64,000 nt of DNA from Pseudomonas sp. SDI (GCF_003105155.1 NZ_QETK01000019.1:1-64000), one strand, 5' to 3'; counted from the stretch's first letter, positions 18,070 to 27,507 are shown. Translations and numbers: made by a program. The notes: generated by a model not told the origin, from the sequence alone.

Positions 18070-18551
18070 AGCGTTCCCCCTCCCGGCCAAAACATCGCCT
18101 CCACCTGAACCCGCCTCAGATGCGTCGCCGGACTTTCATTCGGCAGCGGGTCCCACTCCGGCGGCAATACAAAGCCCAACGCCTTGATACTTTCCACAAG
18201 GAAGAACTCCAGCAACGCCGAGCTTTCCCAGCCCCAGGTGGCCGCCCGCACCAGTTGCTCGCTTAGCCACAGGTCCGGGTCGATAAAATCGGCCAGGCGC
18301 TTGCCGCGGATACCTTGACGTGCCCGGCCAATCAGCCCGTGTACCCCGGCCCCGTGTGCGTCGAAGGCGAGAAAGGCAGGCTGATTCAACAGGGTTTCGA
18401 GCGCCAGACCGGCGCGCGTGCTGACCACGTCGATGTCGAAGGAAAAAGGCCTGCTGATGCCTTCGCTACCGCTGAAGGCAACTACCTGAAAGTCGTTTTC
18501 GACGGTGTCCAGATGTAAAGACAGCCGCACGCATGAGGCAGTGGTGATCAT
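18066..18551 (-). pseudogene. VgrG N-terminal fragment fused to an unrelated C-terminal tail
   Basis: A 161-residue frame from ATG 18551 (a GTG 16 codons upstream is also in frame). Residues 1 to about 90 match the start of VgrG/TssI spike proteins (RLSLHLDTVENDFQVVAFSG, then SRPFSFDIDVVS, and GVHGLIGRARQG). After GKRLADF the VgrG pattern stops and a different sequence follows (ESIKALGFVLPPEWDPLPNE and ATHLRRVQVEAMFWPGGG), which looks like the tail of an effector. A full VgrG is over 600 residues. The simplest history is an in-frame internal deletion joining vgrG to the end of its downstream effector. It overlaps the lipoprotein gene by four bases. Confidence 0.65.
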
Positions 18552-18599
18552 CCCAGGTTCCCTTGGCAGGTAGCCGGTGCGGTAGGTGCGTGTCGGCAC

Positions 18600-18920
18600 G
18601 CCCCCCTGCCAGCAGTCGGAAAAACCCGGACGCTAACAAAGGTTTTTACGGATAGATGTAGGACCATTCCGCAAACGAAGTCAGACCGTTAGGAAGACGC
18701 AGCGCCCTCACCCCGGTATAGTGCCCGCCCTCTTGCTCAGGCGGCGCTGCCAATCGGGGCAGGCCAATGGCCGGGCAAGACGCAAAAACACGCTAGGCAA
18801 TGCCCGTCACCGCGCACTCCGCTGTCGTCCGCCTCCCTTGTGTTCTGCCTCACGGATTCAGACCCCGGGGGTTGGCGTTGTCTATGCTTTTTGGTCACCG
18901 GTTAAAGCGAGGAAACATCC
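18600..18920. other. Intergenic region between the T6SS remnant and the symporter gene
   Basis: About 320 bases with no credible gene. It should hold the promoter for the T6SS remnant (reading left) and for the symporter (reading right). The only defined signal seen is a sigma-54-like element at 18872-18890. No repeat or structured RNA was recognised. Confidence 0.5.
18872..18890 (+). promoter_or_regulatory. Possible sigma-54 (-24/-12) promoter of the symporter gene
   Basis: TTGGC and TATGC have the diagnostic GG-N10-GC spacing (GG at 18874-18875, GC at 18886-18887), followed by a T-run. It would place transcription start about 25 bases before the ATG at 18921. The match is incomplete, so this is a candidate only. 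Confidence 0.35.
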
Positions 18921-20336
18921 ATGCTTGAAGTCATCAACGACTTCCTCTCGGGCAAGGTTCTGATCGTGCTGATTGTCGGTCTGGGCAGCTACTTCACGAT
19001 CCGCTCGCGTTTCGTTCAACTGCGCTACTTCACCCATATGTTCTCGGTGTTCCGCGACAGCCTGCGCAGCAGCAGCGAGCAACTCAGCTCGTTCCAGGCG
19101 CTGATGCTCAGCCTGGCCGGCCGCGTGGGCGCCGGAAATATCGCCGGGGTCGGCATCGCCGTGACCCTCGGTGGCCCCGGCGCGGTGTTCTGGATGTGGG
19201 TGACGGCACTGGTCGGCATGTCCAGCAGCTTCTTCGAGTGCACCCTCGGTCAGCTCTACAAGCGCTGCGACAGCGAAGGCCAATACCGCGGTGGGCCGTC
19301 CTTCTATATCCAGCACGGCCTGGGCAAACGCGGCCTGGGCATGCTCATGGCGTTCCTGCTGCTGGTCACCTTCGGCTTCGCCTTCAACGGCCTGCAAGCC
19401 CATGCCGTGACCCACTCGTTGAATAACGCCTTCGGCTTCGACACCACCTACACCGGCATCACCATGGCGGTGTTGCTGGGCCTGGTGTTCATCGGCGGGA
19501 TCAAGCGCATCGCCTCGGTCGCCGACCTGCTGGTGCCGGTCAAGACCCTGGCCTACATCGCCGTGACCCTGTACGTGATCGTGCTGCAGTTCGACCAGGT
19601 GCCGGGCATGCTGATGACCATCGTCAAGAGCGCCTTCGGCCTCGACCAGGCGTTCGGCGGGCTGATCGGCAGCGCCATCGTAATGGGCGTGAAGCGCGGT
19701 GTATTCGCCAACGAAGCGGGCCTGGGCAGTGCGCCCAACGTGGCGGCCGTGGCGCAGGTCGAGCACCCGGTCGCCCAAGGCGTGGTGCAGGCGTTCAGCG
19801 TGTTCCTCGACACCTTCGTCATCTGCACCTGCACGGCACTGCTGATCCTGCTGTCGGGCTTCTACACGCCAGGCTTCGAAGGCGACGGCATCGCCCTGAC
19901 GCAGAATTCGCTGGCGGCCGTGGTGGGTGACTGGGGCCGGGTGTTCATCAGCGTCGCGCTGGCGCTGTTCGTGTTCACCTCGATCCTCTACAACTACTAC
20001 CTGGGCGAGAACAACCTGCGCTTCCTGGTCGGCGAAAACCGCTGGGCGCTGATCGGCTACCGCGCGCTGGTGCTGCTGTTGATCCTCTGGGGCGCGGTGC
20101 AAAACCTGAGCACGGTGTTCGCCTTCGCCGACATCACCATGACCCTGCTGGCATTCGTCAACCTGATCGCTCTGGCCATGCTGTTCAAGATCGCCATGCG
20201 CGTGCTGCGCGACTACGACGACCAGCGCGCCGCCGGGGTGAAGACGCCAGTGTTCGACTCGGCGAAATTCCCCGACCTGGACCTCGACACCCGCGCCTGG
20301 CCGGCCAAGGTCGAGCAGGATCGCGCCAAGCGCTGA
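18921..20336 (+). CDS. Alanine/glycine:cation symporter (AGCS/DAACS family)
   Basis: A 471-residue inner-membrane protein with about 10-11 transmembrane segments. Family marks are AGRVGAGNIAGVGIAVTLGGPGAVFWMWV near residues 65-95 (quoted here by position), VKRGVFANEAGLGSAPN in the middle, and VKTLAYIAVTL. AGCS proteins take up alanine or glycine with Na+ or H+. Start ATG 18921 follows GCGAGGAAAC. It is followed 64 bases later by an asparaginase gene on the same strand; both could serve amino-acid nitrogen use. Confidence 0.93.
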   Translation: MLEVINDFLSGKVLIVLIVGLGSYFTIRSRFVQLRYFTHMFSVFRDSLRSSSEQLSSFQALMLSLAGRVGAGNIAGVGIAVTLGGPGAVFWMWVTALVGMSSSFFECTLGQLYKRCDSEGQYRGGPSFYIQHGLGKRGLGMLMAFLLLVTFGFAFNGLQAHAVTHSLNNAFGFDTTYTGITMAVLLGLVFIGGIKRIASVADLLVPVKTLAYIAVTLYVIVLQFDQVPGMLMTIVKSAFGLDQAFGGLIGSAIVMGVKRGVFANEAGLGSAPNVAAVAQVEHPVAQGVVQAFSVFLDTFVICTCTALLILLSGFYTPGFEGDGIALTQNSLAAVVGDWGRVFISVALALFVFTSILYNYYLGENNLRFLVGENRWALIGYRALVLLLILWGAVQNLSTVFAFADITMTLLAFVNLIALAMLFKIAMRVLRDYDDQRAAGVKTPVFDSAKFPDLDLDTRAWPAKVEQDRAKR

Positions 20337-20400
20337 CAGCCCGCCGGGGGATGGCGTACTGTGAGCGGCCTCGAACAAGACCGATCACGGAGCACTGCGC

Positions 20401-21393
20401 ATGAACCCCGCCGTTTCCCCCCCTGCCCGCAACATCATGGTGCTGTACACCGGCGGCACCATCGGCATGCAGGCCAGTGCCAACGGCCTGGCCCCGGCGT
20501 CGGGGTTCGAACAGCGAATGCGCGCGCAGCTCGCCGGCCAGTCTGGCCTGGCGAGCTGGCAGTTCCAGGAACTGCTGCCACTGATCGACAGCGCCAACAT
20601 GACCCCCCTTTACTGGCAACGCCTGCGCGCAGCGATCATCGACGCGGTAGCGCTGCGTGGCTGCGATGCGGTGCTGGTGCTGCATGGCACCGATACCCTG
20701 GCCTACAGCGCGGCGGCCCTGGGCTTCCAGCTCGTCGGCCTGCCGGCACCGGTCCTGTTTACCGGCTCGATGCTGCCGGCCGGAGTGGCCGACAGCGATG
20801 CCTGGGAGAACCTCGGCGGCGCGCTCCAGGCATTAAGTGCCGGGCTCACCGCCGGGGTGCAGCTGTATTTCCATGGCCAATTGCTCGACCCGCTGCGCTG
20901 CGCCAAGGTGCGCAGCGTTGGTCGGCAGCCGTTCGCGGCGCTGAAGCGCGCCCGCAGCTCAGCGCCACAGGCGCTGTTGCCAGCGGCGCTGGACTATCGG
21001 CAGCCGACCACCCTGGCAACGGTGGCGGTACTGCCGCTGGTGCCGGGGATTGCTGCCGGGCTACTCACGGCGGTGCTGGATAGCGGCGTGCAGGGCCTGG
21101 TGCTCGAATGCTACGGCAGCGGCACCGGGCCGGGCGACGATCCGGCGTTTCTCGCGGCCTTGCAGCAGGCACAGGGCGTGGTGATCGTGGCGGTAACGCA
21201 ATGCCATGAAGGCGGGGTGGAACTGGATGTGTATGAAGCCGGCAGCCGACTGCGCCAGGCCGGGGTATTGTCCGGCGGCGGCATGACCCGCGAAGCGGCG
21301 TTCGGCAAGTTGCACGGGCTACTCGGGGCGGGGCTGGAGCTCGCCGAGGTGCGGCGGCTGATCGAGCAGGATCTGATCGGCGAGTTGCGCTGA
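20401..21393 (+). CDS. ansA: L-asparaginase, type I (cytoplasmic)
   Basis: A 330-residue enzyme hydrolysing L-asparagine to aspartate and ammonia. The first catalytic Thr is in VLYTGGTIGM (about residue 20), the second is in LHGTDTLAYSAAAL (about 98), and the Lys-containing segment is FAALKRARS. There is no signal peptide, which fits the cytoplasmic type I enzyme rather than the periplasmic type II. ATG at 20401 follows a GGAG-type ribosome site. It may be co-transcribed with the symporter upstream. Confidence 0.9.
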   Translation: MNPAVSPPARNIMVLYTGGTIGMQASANGLAPASGFEQRMRAQLAGQSGLASWQFQELLPLIDSANMTPLYWQRLRAAIIDAVALRGCDAVLVLHGTDTLAYSAAALGFQLVGLPAPVLFTGSMLPAGVADSDAWENLGGALQALSAGLTAGVQLYFHGQLLDPLRCAKVRSVGRQPFAALKRARSSAPQALLPAALDYRQPTTLATVAVLPLVPGIAAGLLTAVLDSGVQGLVLECYGSGTGPGDDPAFLAALQQAQGVVIVAVTQCHEGGVELDVYEAGSRLRQAGVLSGGGMTREAAFGKLHGLLGAGLELAEVRRLIEQDLIGELR

Positions 21394-21400
21394 AGCCTTT

Positions 21401-21419
21401 TCGCCGGCAAGGCCGGCGA
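21401..21419. repeat. REP-like palindrome after ansA
   Basis: TCGCCGGC and GCCGGCGA arms around a short loop, the core of the Pseudomonas 'GCCGGCAAGGCCGGC' REP type. It lies immediately after the asparaginase stop codon. Confidence 0.55.
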
Positions 21420-21493
21420 TGAGGTCCACAGCAGAAATACCGGGCACACAAATTGCTCGCGCTCTACCCCAGCCCCACCGCCGGACGCCGAGC

Positions 21494-22486
21494 ATGCTGC
21501 ATTCGCACCTCACCACCCTCAACGCGGTTTCCCTGGTTCTGCAAGCCTTCCAGGGCCACGGCCAATGCGCCGAAGAACTGCTCGACGGCAGCGGCATCTG
21601 CCCGGCCGACCTGGGCCGCGCCGACTCGCGCATCACCACCCGCCAGGAGATGCTGGTGTGTGCCAACGCCGTCGCAAGACGCCGCGAAGTGGGCCTGGAG
21701 CTGGGTGAGCGCATGCACGTTTCGTCCTACGGCATGCTCGGTTACGCCCTGCTCTCCAGTGCCACCTTAGGTGACGCATTACGCCTGGCCATGCAATACC
21801 CCGCGCTCCTGGGAACACTTTTCCAGCTGCGCCTGATCGACGACGGCGAGCGGGTCTGGTTCAGCGCCAGCGAATACCACGAAGAACCCGAGCTGGCGGC
21901 CTTCAATGCCGAGTTCTGCCTGACCTCGCTGAAGGTCATCTGCGACGACCTGCTCGGCCAGCCACTGCCGCTGCTGGGCGCACGCTTCGCCCACGCCCAG
22001 CCCGACTACCACGCGCTGTACCGCGCCAGCTTCCCCTGCCCGCTGCGCTTCGAAGCCGGCGACAACGCCTTCGCCTTCGATCGACGCTGGCTCGAACACC
22101 CACTGCCGCTGGCCGACCAGGTCACCCACCGGGCCATGAGCGAACGCTGCCGCAAGCAGAACCTGGAGTTCACCGGCCGCCAGGCCTGGCTCGGGCGCAT
22201 CCGCCAACTGCTGCTCGAACAGCTCGCTACGCCCCCTGGCCTGGATGGCCTGGCCAGGCAGATGAACTGCTCGTCGCGCACCCTGCGCCGGCACCTGCAA
22301 GCCATGGGCAGCAGCTACCAGCAACTGCTCGACGAGCTACGTTTCGAGCGGGCCAAGCAACTGCTGGGTGAAGACCAACTGCCGATCTACCGCATCGCCG
22401 AACAACTGGGCTTCAGCGAAACCGCGAGCTTCCGCCATGCCTTCCTGCGCTGGAGCGGCGTCGCGCCGAGCCATTTCCGCGCCTGA
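21494..22486 (+). CDS. AraC-family transcriptional regulator (Arabinose_bd-type N-terminus)
   Basis: A 330-residue regulator. The N-terminal half (from LNAVSLVLQAFQGHGQCAEEL) is the helical sensor domain seen in OruR/ArgR-like Pseudomonas regulators. The C-terminal AraC double helix-turn-helix spans about residues 235-330 (LARQMNCSSRTLRRHLQ and IAEQLGFSETASFRHAFLRW). Start at 21494 (MLHSHLTTLN) fits the family; the frame opens 25 codons earlier without a protein-like extension. It precedes the acetylpolyamine deacetylase gene, so a role in polyamine use is possible. Confidence 0.9.
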   Translation: MLHSHLTTLNAVSLVLQAFQGHGQCAEELLDGSGICPADLGRADSRITTRQEMLVCANAVARRREVGLELGERMHVSSYGMLGYALLSSATLGDALRLAMQYPALLGTLFQLRLIDDGERVWFSASEYHEEPELAAFNAEFCLTSLKVICDDLLGQPLPLLGARFAHAQPDYHALYRASFPCPLRFEAGDNAFAFDRRWLEHPLPLADQVTHRAMSERCRKQNLEFTGRQAWLGRIRQLLLEQLATPPGLDGLARQMNCSSRTLRRHLQAMGSSYQQLLDELRFERAKQLLGEDQLPIYRIAEQLGFSETASFRHAFLRWSGVAPSHFRA

Positions 22487-22629
22487 GCCGGCCCATCTGC
22501 ACCGTCGGGGGGCGAAATACGGACCTGCAGGCTGGCCACATCGATCCCCTTTTGGCCATTTTCGCCGTTCTGCCCGGCGTGCTTCTTCTCCAACAATGAC
22601 GGCACGCCAGTTAACCCGGAGAACAAGAA

Positions 22630-23670
22630 ATGCTGACGATCTATTCCGATGATCATCGCCTGCACCACGGCCGCTGTGAGCTGATCGACGGCAAGCTGAT
22701 GCCCTGCTTCGAAATGCCCTCGCGCGCCGACCATGTGCTCGACCGCGTCAAAGTCCGTGAGCTGGGCCCGATCAACGGCCCCGATGACTTTGGCCGCGCG
22801 CCGCTGCTGCGCGTGCACAGTGCCGACTACCTGGAATTCTTCGAGGGCGCCTGGCAGCGCTGGGCCGCCCTGGGTCACGACGGCGACCTGCTGCCGTTCA
22901 CCTGGCCGGCCCGCACCCTGCGCAGCGTGAAGCCCAGCGGCCTGCACGGCGAGCTGGGCTATTACAGCTTCGACGCTGGCGCGCCGATTACTGCCGGCAC
23001 CTGGCAAGCCGCCTACAGCGCTGCGCAAGTGGCGCTGACCGCCCAGGCCGCCGTACAGGCCGGCGCCCGCAGCGCCTTCGCCCTGTGCCGACCACCGGGA
23101 CACCACGCCGCCAGCGACGTGATGGGTGGCTATTGCTACCTGAACAACGCCGCCATCGCCGCCCAGGCCTTCCTCGACCAGGGCCACCAGCGCGTAGCGA
23201 TCCTCGACGTGGACTATCACCACGGCAACGGTACCCAGGAAATCTTCTACCGCCGTGGCGATGTGTTCTTCGCCTCGATCCATGGTGACCCGCAGGCCGA
23301 GTTCCCGTTCTTCCTCGGCTATGCCGATGAAACCGGCGAAGGTGCCGGCCAAGGCTGCAACATCAACTACCCGCTCGCCGCCGGCAGCGACTGGGCGACC
23401 TGGAGCGCCGCCCTCGACGACGCCTGCGATCGCATTGCCGCCTATGCGCCGGACGTGCTGGTGGTTTCGCTGGGGGTGGACACCTTCAAGGACGACCCGA
23501 TCTCGCAGTTCAAGCTCGACAGCCCGGACTACCTGAAAATGGGCGAGCGTATCGCGCGCCTTGGCAAGCCGACGCTGTTCGTCATGGAAGGGGGTTACGC
23601 GGTAGAAGAAATCGGCATCAACGCCGTCAATGTCCTTGAAGGTTTCGAACGCACCCAACAGGAAGCATAA
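22630..23670 (+). CDS. Acetylpolyamine amidohydrolase / histone-deacetylase-family enzyme
   Basis: A 346-residue zinc hydrolase of the arginase/deacetylase fold. Motifs are [10 protein letters not shown] (catalytic His pair), [11 protein letters not shown] (zinc Asp and His) and [11 protein letters not shown] with the second zinc Asp, and [10 protein letters not shown] at the end. It matches Pseudomonas AphA-type enzymes that deacetylate acetylcadaverine or acetylputrescine. It is followed after two bases by a polyamine-binding protein gene, the same pair as in P. aeruginosa, which supports polyamine salvage. Confidence 0.9.
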   Translation: MLTIYSDDHRLHHGRCELIDGKLMPCFEMPSRADHVLDRVKVRELGPINGPDDFGRAPLLRVHSADYLEFFEGAWQRWAALGHDGDLLPFTWPARTLRSVKPSGLHGELGYYSFDAGAPITAGTWQAAYSAAQVALTAQAAVQAGARSAFALCRPPGHHAASDVMGGYCYLNNAAIAAQAFLDQGHQRVAILDVDYHHGNGTQEIFYRRGDVFFASIHGDPQAEFPFFLGYADETGEGAGQGCNINYPLAAGSDWATWSAALDDACDRIAAYAPDVLVVSLGVDTFKDDPISQFKLDSPDYLKMGERIARLGKPTLFVMEGGYAVEEIGINAVNVLEGFERTQQEA

Positions 23671-23672
23671 GC

Positions 23673-24776
23673 ATGACCCGACTCAAGCGTCTGCTCGCCC
23701 CGCTGCTGTGTACCAGCCTGCTCGCCGCCGCCAGCCTGCAGGCTGCCGAGCAGCGCACGTTGCGGGTCTACAACTGGTTCGACTACATCACCCCGCAAAC
23801 CCTGAGCGACTTCCAGAAGGACGCTCAGGTGAAGCTGGTGTACGACATCTTCGACACCAACGAAGCGCTGGAGGCCAAACTGCTGACCGGCAACTCCGGC
23901 TATGACGTGGTGGTGCCGTCCAACGTGTTCCTGGCCAAGCAGATCGAAGCCGGGGTGTTCCAGCCGCTGGACCGCAGCAAGCTGCCGAACTGGCAGCACC
24001 TGGACCCGACGCTGATGAAGCTGATCGAGGCCAACGATCCGGGCAACACGTTCGCCGTGCCGTACATGTACGGCACCGTGCTGATCGGCTTCAACCCGGC
24101 CAAGGTCAAGGCGGTCCTTGGCGAGAATGCGCCGGTCGACAGCTGGGACCTGATCTTCAAGGAAGAGAACATTGCCAAGCTCAAGCAGTGTGGCGTGGCG
24201 TTGCTCGATTCGCCGTCGGAGATTCTGCCGATTGCCTTGCAGTACCTGGGGCTGCCGCCCAACAGCGACAAGCCGGCCGACTACAAGAAGGCCGAGGCGC
24301 TGATGCTGAAGATTCGCCCGCACATCACCTATTTCCACTCGTCGAAGTACATGGGTGACATCGCCAACGGCGATATCTGTGTGGCGGTGGGTTATTCCGG
24401 TAGCTTCTCGCAGGCGGCCAACCGCGCCAGCGAGGCGAAGAACGGCGTGGTGGTGGATATGCGCCTGCCCAAGGAAGGGGCGCCGATCTGGTTCGACATG
24501 CTGGCGATTCCTAAAGGTGCGGCCAACCCGGCGGATGCCCATGCGTTCATCAATTACCTGCTGCAACCGCAGGTGATTGCACCGATCAGCGATTTTGTCG
24601 GCTACCCGAACCCGAACAAGGATGCGACCGCGCGGGTGACCCCGGCGATTCGCAACAACCCGAACCTGTACCCGACGGCCGAGGCGATGGAGAAGCTGTA
24701 TACCCTCAAGCCATTGCCGCGGGATGCGGAACGGGCGCGGACCCGGGCCTGGACCAAGATCAAGGCGGGGACCTAG
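23673..24776 (+). CDS. Periplasmic polyamine-binding protein (PotF/SpuD-like)
   Basis: A 367-residue solute-binding protein with a signal peptide ([20 protein letters not shown], cleavage after LQAA about residue 24). The mature start [12 protein letters not shown] is the PotD/PotF signature, followed by [20 protein letters not shown]. It should bind putrescine, spermidine or acetylated polyamines in the periplasm. No cognate permease or ATPase is adjacent, so it must share one or act as a scavenger. It lies two bases after the deacetylase gene, clearly the same operon. Confidence 0.92.
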   Translation: MTRLKRLLAPLLCTSLLAAASLQAAEQRTLRVYNWFDYITPQTLSDFQKDAQVKLVYDIFDTNEALEAKLLTGNSGYDVVVPSNVFLAKQIEAGVFQPLDRSKLPNWQHLDPTLMKLIEANDPGNTFAVPYMYGTVLIGFNPAKVKAVLGENAPVDSWDLIFKEENIAKLKQCGVALLDSPSEILPIALQYLGLPPNSDKPADYKKAEALMLKIRPHITYFHSSKYMGDIANGDICVAVGYSGSFSQAANRASEAKNGVVVDMRLPKEGAPIWFDMLAIPKGAANPADAHAFINYLLQPQVIAPISDFVGYPNPNKDATARVTPAIRNNPNLYPTAEAMEKLYTLKPLPRDAERARTRAWTKIKAGT

Positions 24777-24806
24777 GCTCCCAAAGGAGGTGGCTGTTAC
24801 AGGGGC

Positions 24807-26327
24807 TCAGCGCTGCTTCCAGGCCTGGCGCAAGCGCCCCAGCGCGTCCGCTATATCAGCCTCCGGCACCGCCGCAAAGCCGAGCACCAACCCGGCCTGC
24901 GGCACCGAGCCGGGCAGCCAGTAGTCGCTCAGCGCATTCAACTCCACCCCCACCGCTTCGGCCTGCGCGATCAGCACCTGTTCCCGCGCCAGGTTATCCA
25001 CATCGACCTTCACATGCAGCCCCGCCGACACCTCCGGCATGCTGCCCAACCCCGGAATATCCACAGGCCAGCCCGCCTGCAGGGCATTGCGCCGGCTCAA
25101 CGCCGCGCGGCGCATGCGGCGGATATGCCGCTGGAAATGGCCCTGAGCCATGAACCGCGCCATCACCGCCTGCGTGCCCACTTCCGAATGCCGCACCGCC
25201 AGCGCCCGGCACTGCGCAAACGGCTGCACCAGCTGCCGTGGCAGTACCAGATAGCCCAAACGCAAGGCCGGAAAGGCGATCTTGCCGAACGTGCCCACGT
25301 ACAGCACCCGCCCCCTACGATCCAGCGCCGCCAACGGCGCCAACGGTGCACCGCTGTAACGGTACTCGCCGTCGTAATCGTCCTCGACGATCCAGCTGCC
25401 ATTGCGCTCGGCCCAGGCCAGCAGCTCCAGCCGGCGCGCCAGGCTCATGGTCACCCCGGTAGGGTATTGATGCGCAGGCGTCACATAGGCCAGCCGGCAA
25501 TCGGCCAGCGCATTCAGCGCTGCACAGTCGAGCCCGTCGTTATCCACAGCAATCCCGTGCACGCTCGCCCCGGTAAGGGCGAAGGCATTGCCCGCCGCCC
25601 GATACCCCGGGTTTTCCACAGCCACGCGCTCGCCCGCCTCCAGCAGCAGCTGTGCACAAAGGCTGATGGCCTGCTGTGCACCACTGGTGATCACAATTTG
25701 TTCAGCCGTGCAGGAAAGGCCGCGCGAGCGACGCAAATAGGTGGCGATCAGTTCGCGCAACTGCGGCTCGCCCGCCGGGTCACCATAACCGAGCGCGGCC
25801 GGTTCCGGATTGCGCCAGAAAGCCGCCTGCAGCTTGGCCCAGACCTCGAACGGGAACAGGTCGAACGCCGGTATGCCAACCCGAAAAGCCCGCGGCGGAC
25901 CGCTCTTGGGGGGCGGTAAATGGTGGTTCTGCAAGCGCTTCAACGGGCCATTGTGGATAAGTTTACTGGATGAATCCTCAGTATCCTCTAGCGATTTTGT
26001 GGATAACCCTGTGGAAAAACCCAGGGATAACCCTGTGGACAGTTTTGTGGATAGTTTTGGCAACTGGCTCACATAGGTGCCGTCGCCAACCCGGCTTTCG
26101 ATAAAGCCTTCGGCGTACAGTTGATCGTAGGCACGCACCACGCTGTTGCGCGACAGCGCCAGCGCGGCGGCCAGGTCGCGGCTGGCCGGTAGCCGCGTGC
26201 CACTGCTCAGGCGCCCGTCCAGCACCCGCAGGCGCAACGCCTGGTACAGCTGACGGCTCAAGCCCTGGCGACGATCGAGGACGATGCCGGTCGGGTCGAA
26301 AGACAGGGTTAACGGACTTTCGCTCAT
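24807..26327 (-). CDS. MocR/PdxR-type GntR regulator with aminotransferase-like domain
   Basis: A 506-residue fusion. A GntR winged helix (about residues 10-80, LSRQLYQALRLRVLDGR, then SGTRLPASRDLAAALALSRN) precedes a linker and a class I aminotransferase-fold domain (about 150-506). The pyridoxal-phosphate Lys is in YVGTFGKIAFPALRLGY. The linker is odd: it contains repeated Leu-Ser-Thr units read from DnaA-box-like DNA (25952-26051). ATG at 26327 (MSESPLTLS) fits the domain start. It is divergent from a PaiB-like gene, which is the likely target. Confidence 0.92.
   Translation of the reverse strand: MSESPLTLSFDPTGIVLDRRQGLSRQLYQALRLRVLDGRLSSGTRLPASRDLAAALALSRNSVVRAYDQLYAEGFIESRVGDGTYVSQLPKLSTKLSTGLSLGFSTGLSTKSLEDTEDSSSKLIHNGPLKRLQNHHLPPPKSGPPRAFRVGIPAFDLFPFEVWAKLQAAFWRNPEPAALGYGDPAGEPQLRELIATYLRRSRGLSCTAEQIVITSGAQQAISLCAQLLLEAGERVAVENPGYRAAGNAFALTGASVHGIAVDNDGLDCAALNALADCRLAYVTPAHQYPTGVTMSLARRLELLAWAERNGSWIVEDDYDGEYRYSGAPLAPLAALDRRGRVLYVGTFGKIAFPALRLGYLVLPRQLVQPFAQCRALAVRHSEVGTQAVMARFMAQGHFQRHIRRMRRAALSRRNALQAGWPVDIPGLGSMPEVSAGLHVKVDVDNLAREQVLIAQAEAVGVELNALSDYWLPGSVPQAGLVLGFAAVPEADIADALGRLRQAWKQR
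25952..26051 (-). repeat. Cluster of DnaA-box-like 9-mers inside the mocR coding sequence
   Basis: Exact TTATCCACA boxes (as TGTGGATAA on the plus strand) at 25952-25960 and 25998-26006. Between and beyond them are near copies (CTATCCACA, CTGTCCACA, TTTTCCACA). On the coding strand the box reads Leu-Ser-Thr and uses the TTA codon, rare in this genome. Two more exact boxes lie in the same gene at 24994-25002 and 25540-25548. Confidence 0.7.
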
Positions 26328-26419
26328 GGAATTGGACCTACAAAATCGCCAGGAAATGGCTCTTAACACGAACCAATAGCCTGCCTAGGATAGGGCCATT
26401 CGACAAGGACCCTCCGACC

Positions 26420-27049
26420 ATGCACATCGCCGCCGCCAATCGCGAAGAAGACCTTCAGTGCCTGCACGACCATATCGGCCAAACCCGCCTGGCCATTCTG
26501 GTCACGCATGGCGTGCACGGCTTGCAGGCGACCCACCTGCCGGTGCTGCTGGATCCGCAGCAAGGCCCGAAGGGTACGCTCTATGGCCATCTGGCACGGG
26601 CCAATCGGCAATGGCAGGTGCTCGCCGAAGGTGGCGAGGCGCTGCTGGTGTTTACGCCGGCCGACGCCTATGTCAGCCCCGGTTATTACCCGAGCAAGCT
26701 GGACAACCCGCGTACCGTCCCCACCTGGAACTACGTGGCCGTGCACGCCTACGGCAAGGCCGAGGTGATAGACGAGGCGCCAGGCCTGCTCGACATCGTC
26801 AGCCGCCTCACCGATCGCCATGAACAAGGCCGGGCCAAGCCCTGGTCGGTGGCCGACGCGCCGGCCGACTATATTGACGGCATGCTCAAGGCCATCGTCG
26901 GCTTTGCCCTGCCCATCGAGCGCCTGGAAGGCTCGCGCAAACTCAGTCAGAACCGCTCGGCCGTCGACCACGATGGCGTGCGCACGGGCCTGGCGAACAG
27001 CCCCGACCCCCTGGATAACCAACTGGCCGCCCTGATGCGCCAACCTTGA
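26420..27049 (+). CDS. FMN-binding negative transcriptional regulator, PaiB-like
   Basis: A 209-residue flavin-reductase-fold protein. PaiB marks are GTLYGHLARANRQW (flavin pocket), YVSPGYYPSK and VPTWNYVAVHAYG. Bacillus PaiB acts with the acetyltransferase PaiA in polyamine and sporulation control; a GNAT gene follows directly here, which mirrors that pair. It is divergent from the MocR gene. Whether it binds DNA is not known in Pseudomonas. Confidence 0.9.
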   Translation: MHIAAANREEDLQCLHDHIGQTRLAILVTHGVHGLQATHLPVLLDPQQGPKGTLYGHLARANRQWQVLAEGGEALLVFTPADAYVSPGYYPSKLDNPRTVPTWNYVAVHAYGKAEVIDEAPGLLDIVSRLTDRHEQGRAKPWSVADAPADYIDGMLKAIVGFALPIERLEGSRKLSQNRSAVDHDGVRTGLANSPDPLDNQLAALMRQP

Positions 27050-27060
27050 AGGAAGCTCCC

Positions 27061-27507
27061 ATGTCTAGCGTTTCGATCCGCCCGGTGACCGCCGCCGACC
27101 ACGCTGCCTGGCTGCCGCTGTGGCAAGCCTATCTGCGCTTCTATGAAACCACTCTCGCCGACGAAGTAAGCGCGTCGACCTGGCAGCGCCTGCTCGACCC
27201 GAGCGAGCCGACCCACTCGGCGCTGGCCTGGGTCGAGGGCAAGGCGGTGGGCATGGTCAATTTCATCTACCACCGCAGCAACTGGTCGGTGCAGAACGCC
27301 TGCTACCTGCAAGACCTGTATGTGACCAGCGAGCAGCGTGGGCTGGGGGTTGGCCGCCAGCTGATCGAGTTCGTCTACGCTAGCGCCAAGCAGGACGACT
27401 GCGCCAAGGTGCACTGGCTGACCCACGAAACCAATGCCACGGCCATCGGCCTATACGAGCAGGTGGCCGAGCGTCCCGGCTTTATTCAATTCCGCAAAGG
27501 CCTGTAA
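27061..27507 (+). CDS. GNAT-family N-acetyltransferase
   Basis: A 148-residue acetyltransferase. The acetyl-CoA site is QDLYVTSEQRGLGVGRQLIE (Q/RxxGxG/A type) and the C-terminal strand has THETNATAIGLYEQ. ATG at 27061 is chosen over a TTG five codons upstream that overlaps the previous stop; GGAAGCTCCC gives a suitable ribosome site for the ATG. It follows the PaiB-like gene closely, suggesting one operon and a small-amine substrate (inference). Confidence 0.9.
   Translation: MSSVSIRPVTAADHAAWLPLWQAYLRFYETTLADEVSASTWQRLLDPSEPTHSALAWVEGKAVGMVNFIYHRSNWSVQNACYLQDLYVTSEQRGLGVGRQLIEFVYASAKQDDCAKVHWLTHETNATAIGLYEQVAERPGFIQFRKGL

Noticed and set aside
18882..20378. 498-codon minus-strand frame opposite the symporter
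   Set aside because: His/Gln/Asp-rich shadow without hydrophobic segments; the plus strand encodes a clear AGCS transporter.
25952..26051. Chromosomal origin of replication
   Set aside because: DnaA-box-like sites are dense, but there is no AT-rich unwinding region, and Pseudomonas oriC lies near dnaA/rpmH; the boxes lie inside an intact gene.
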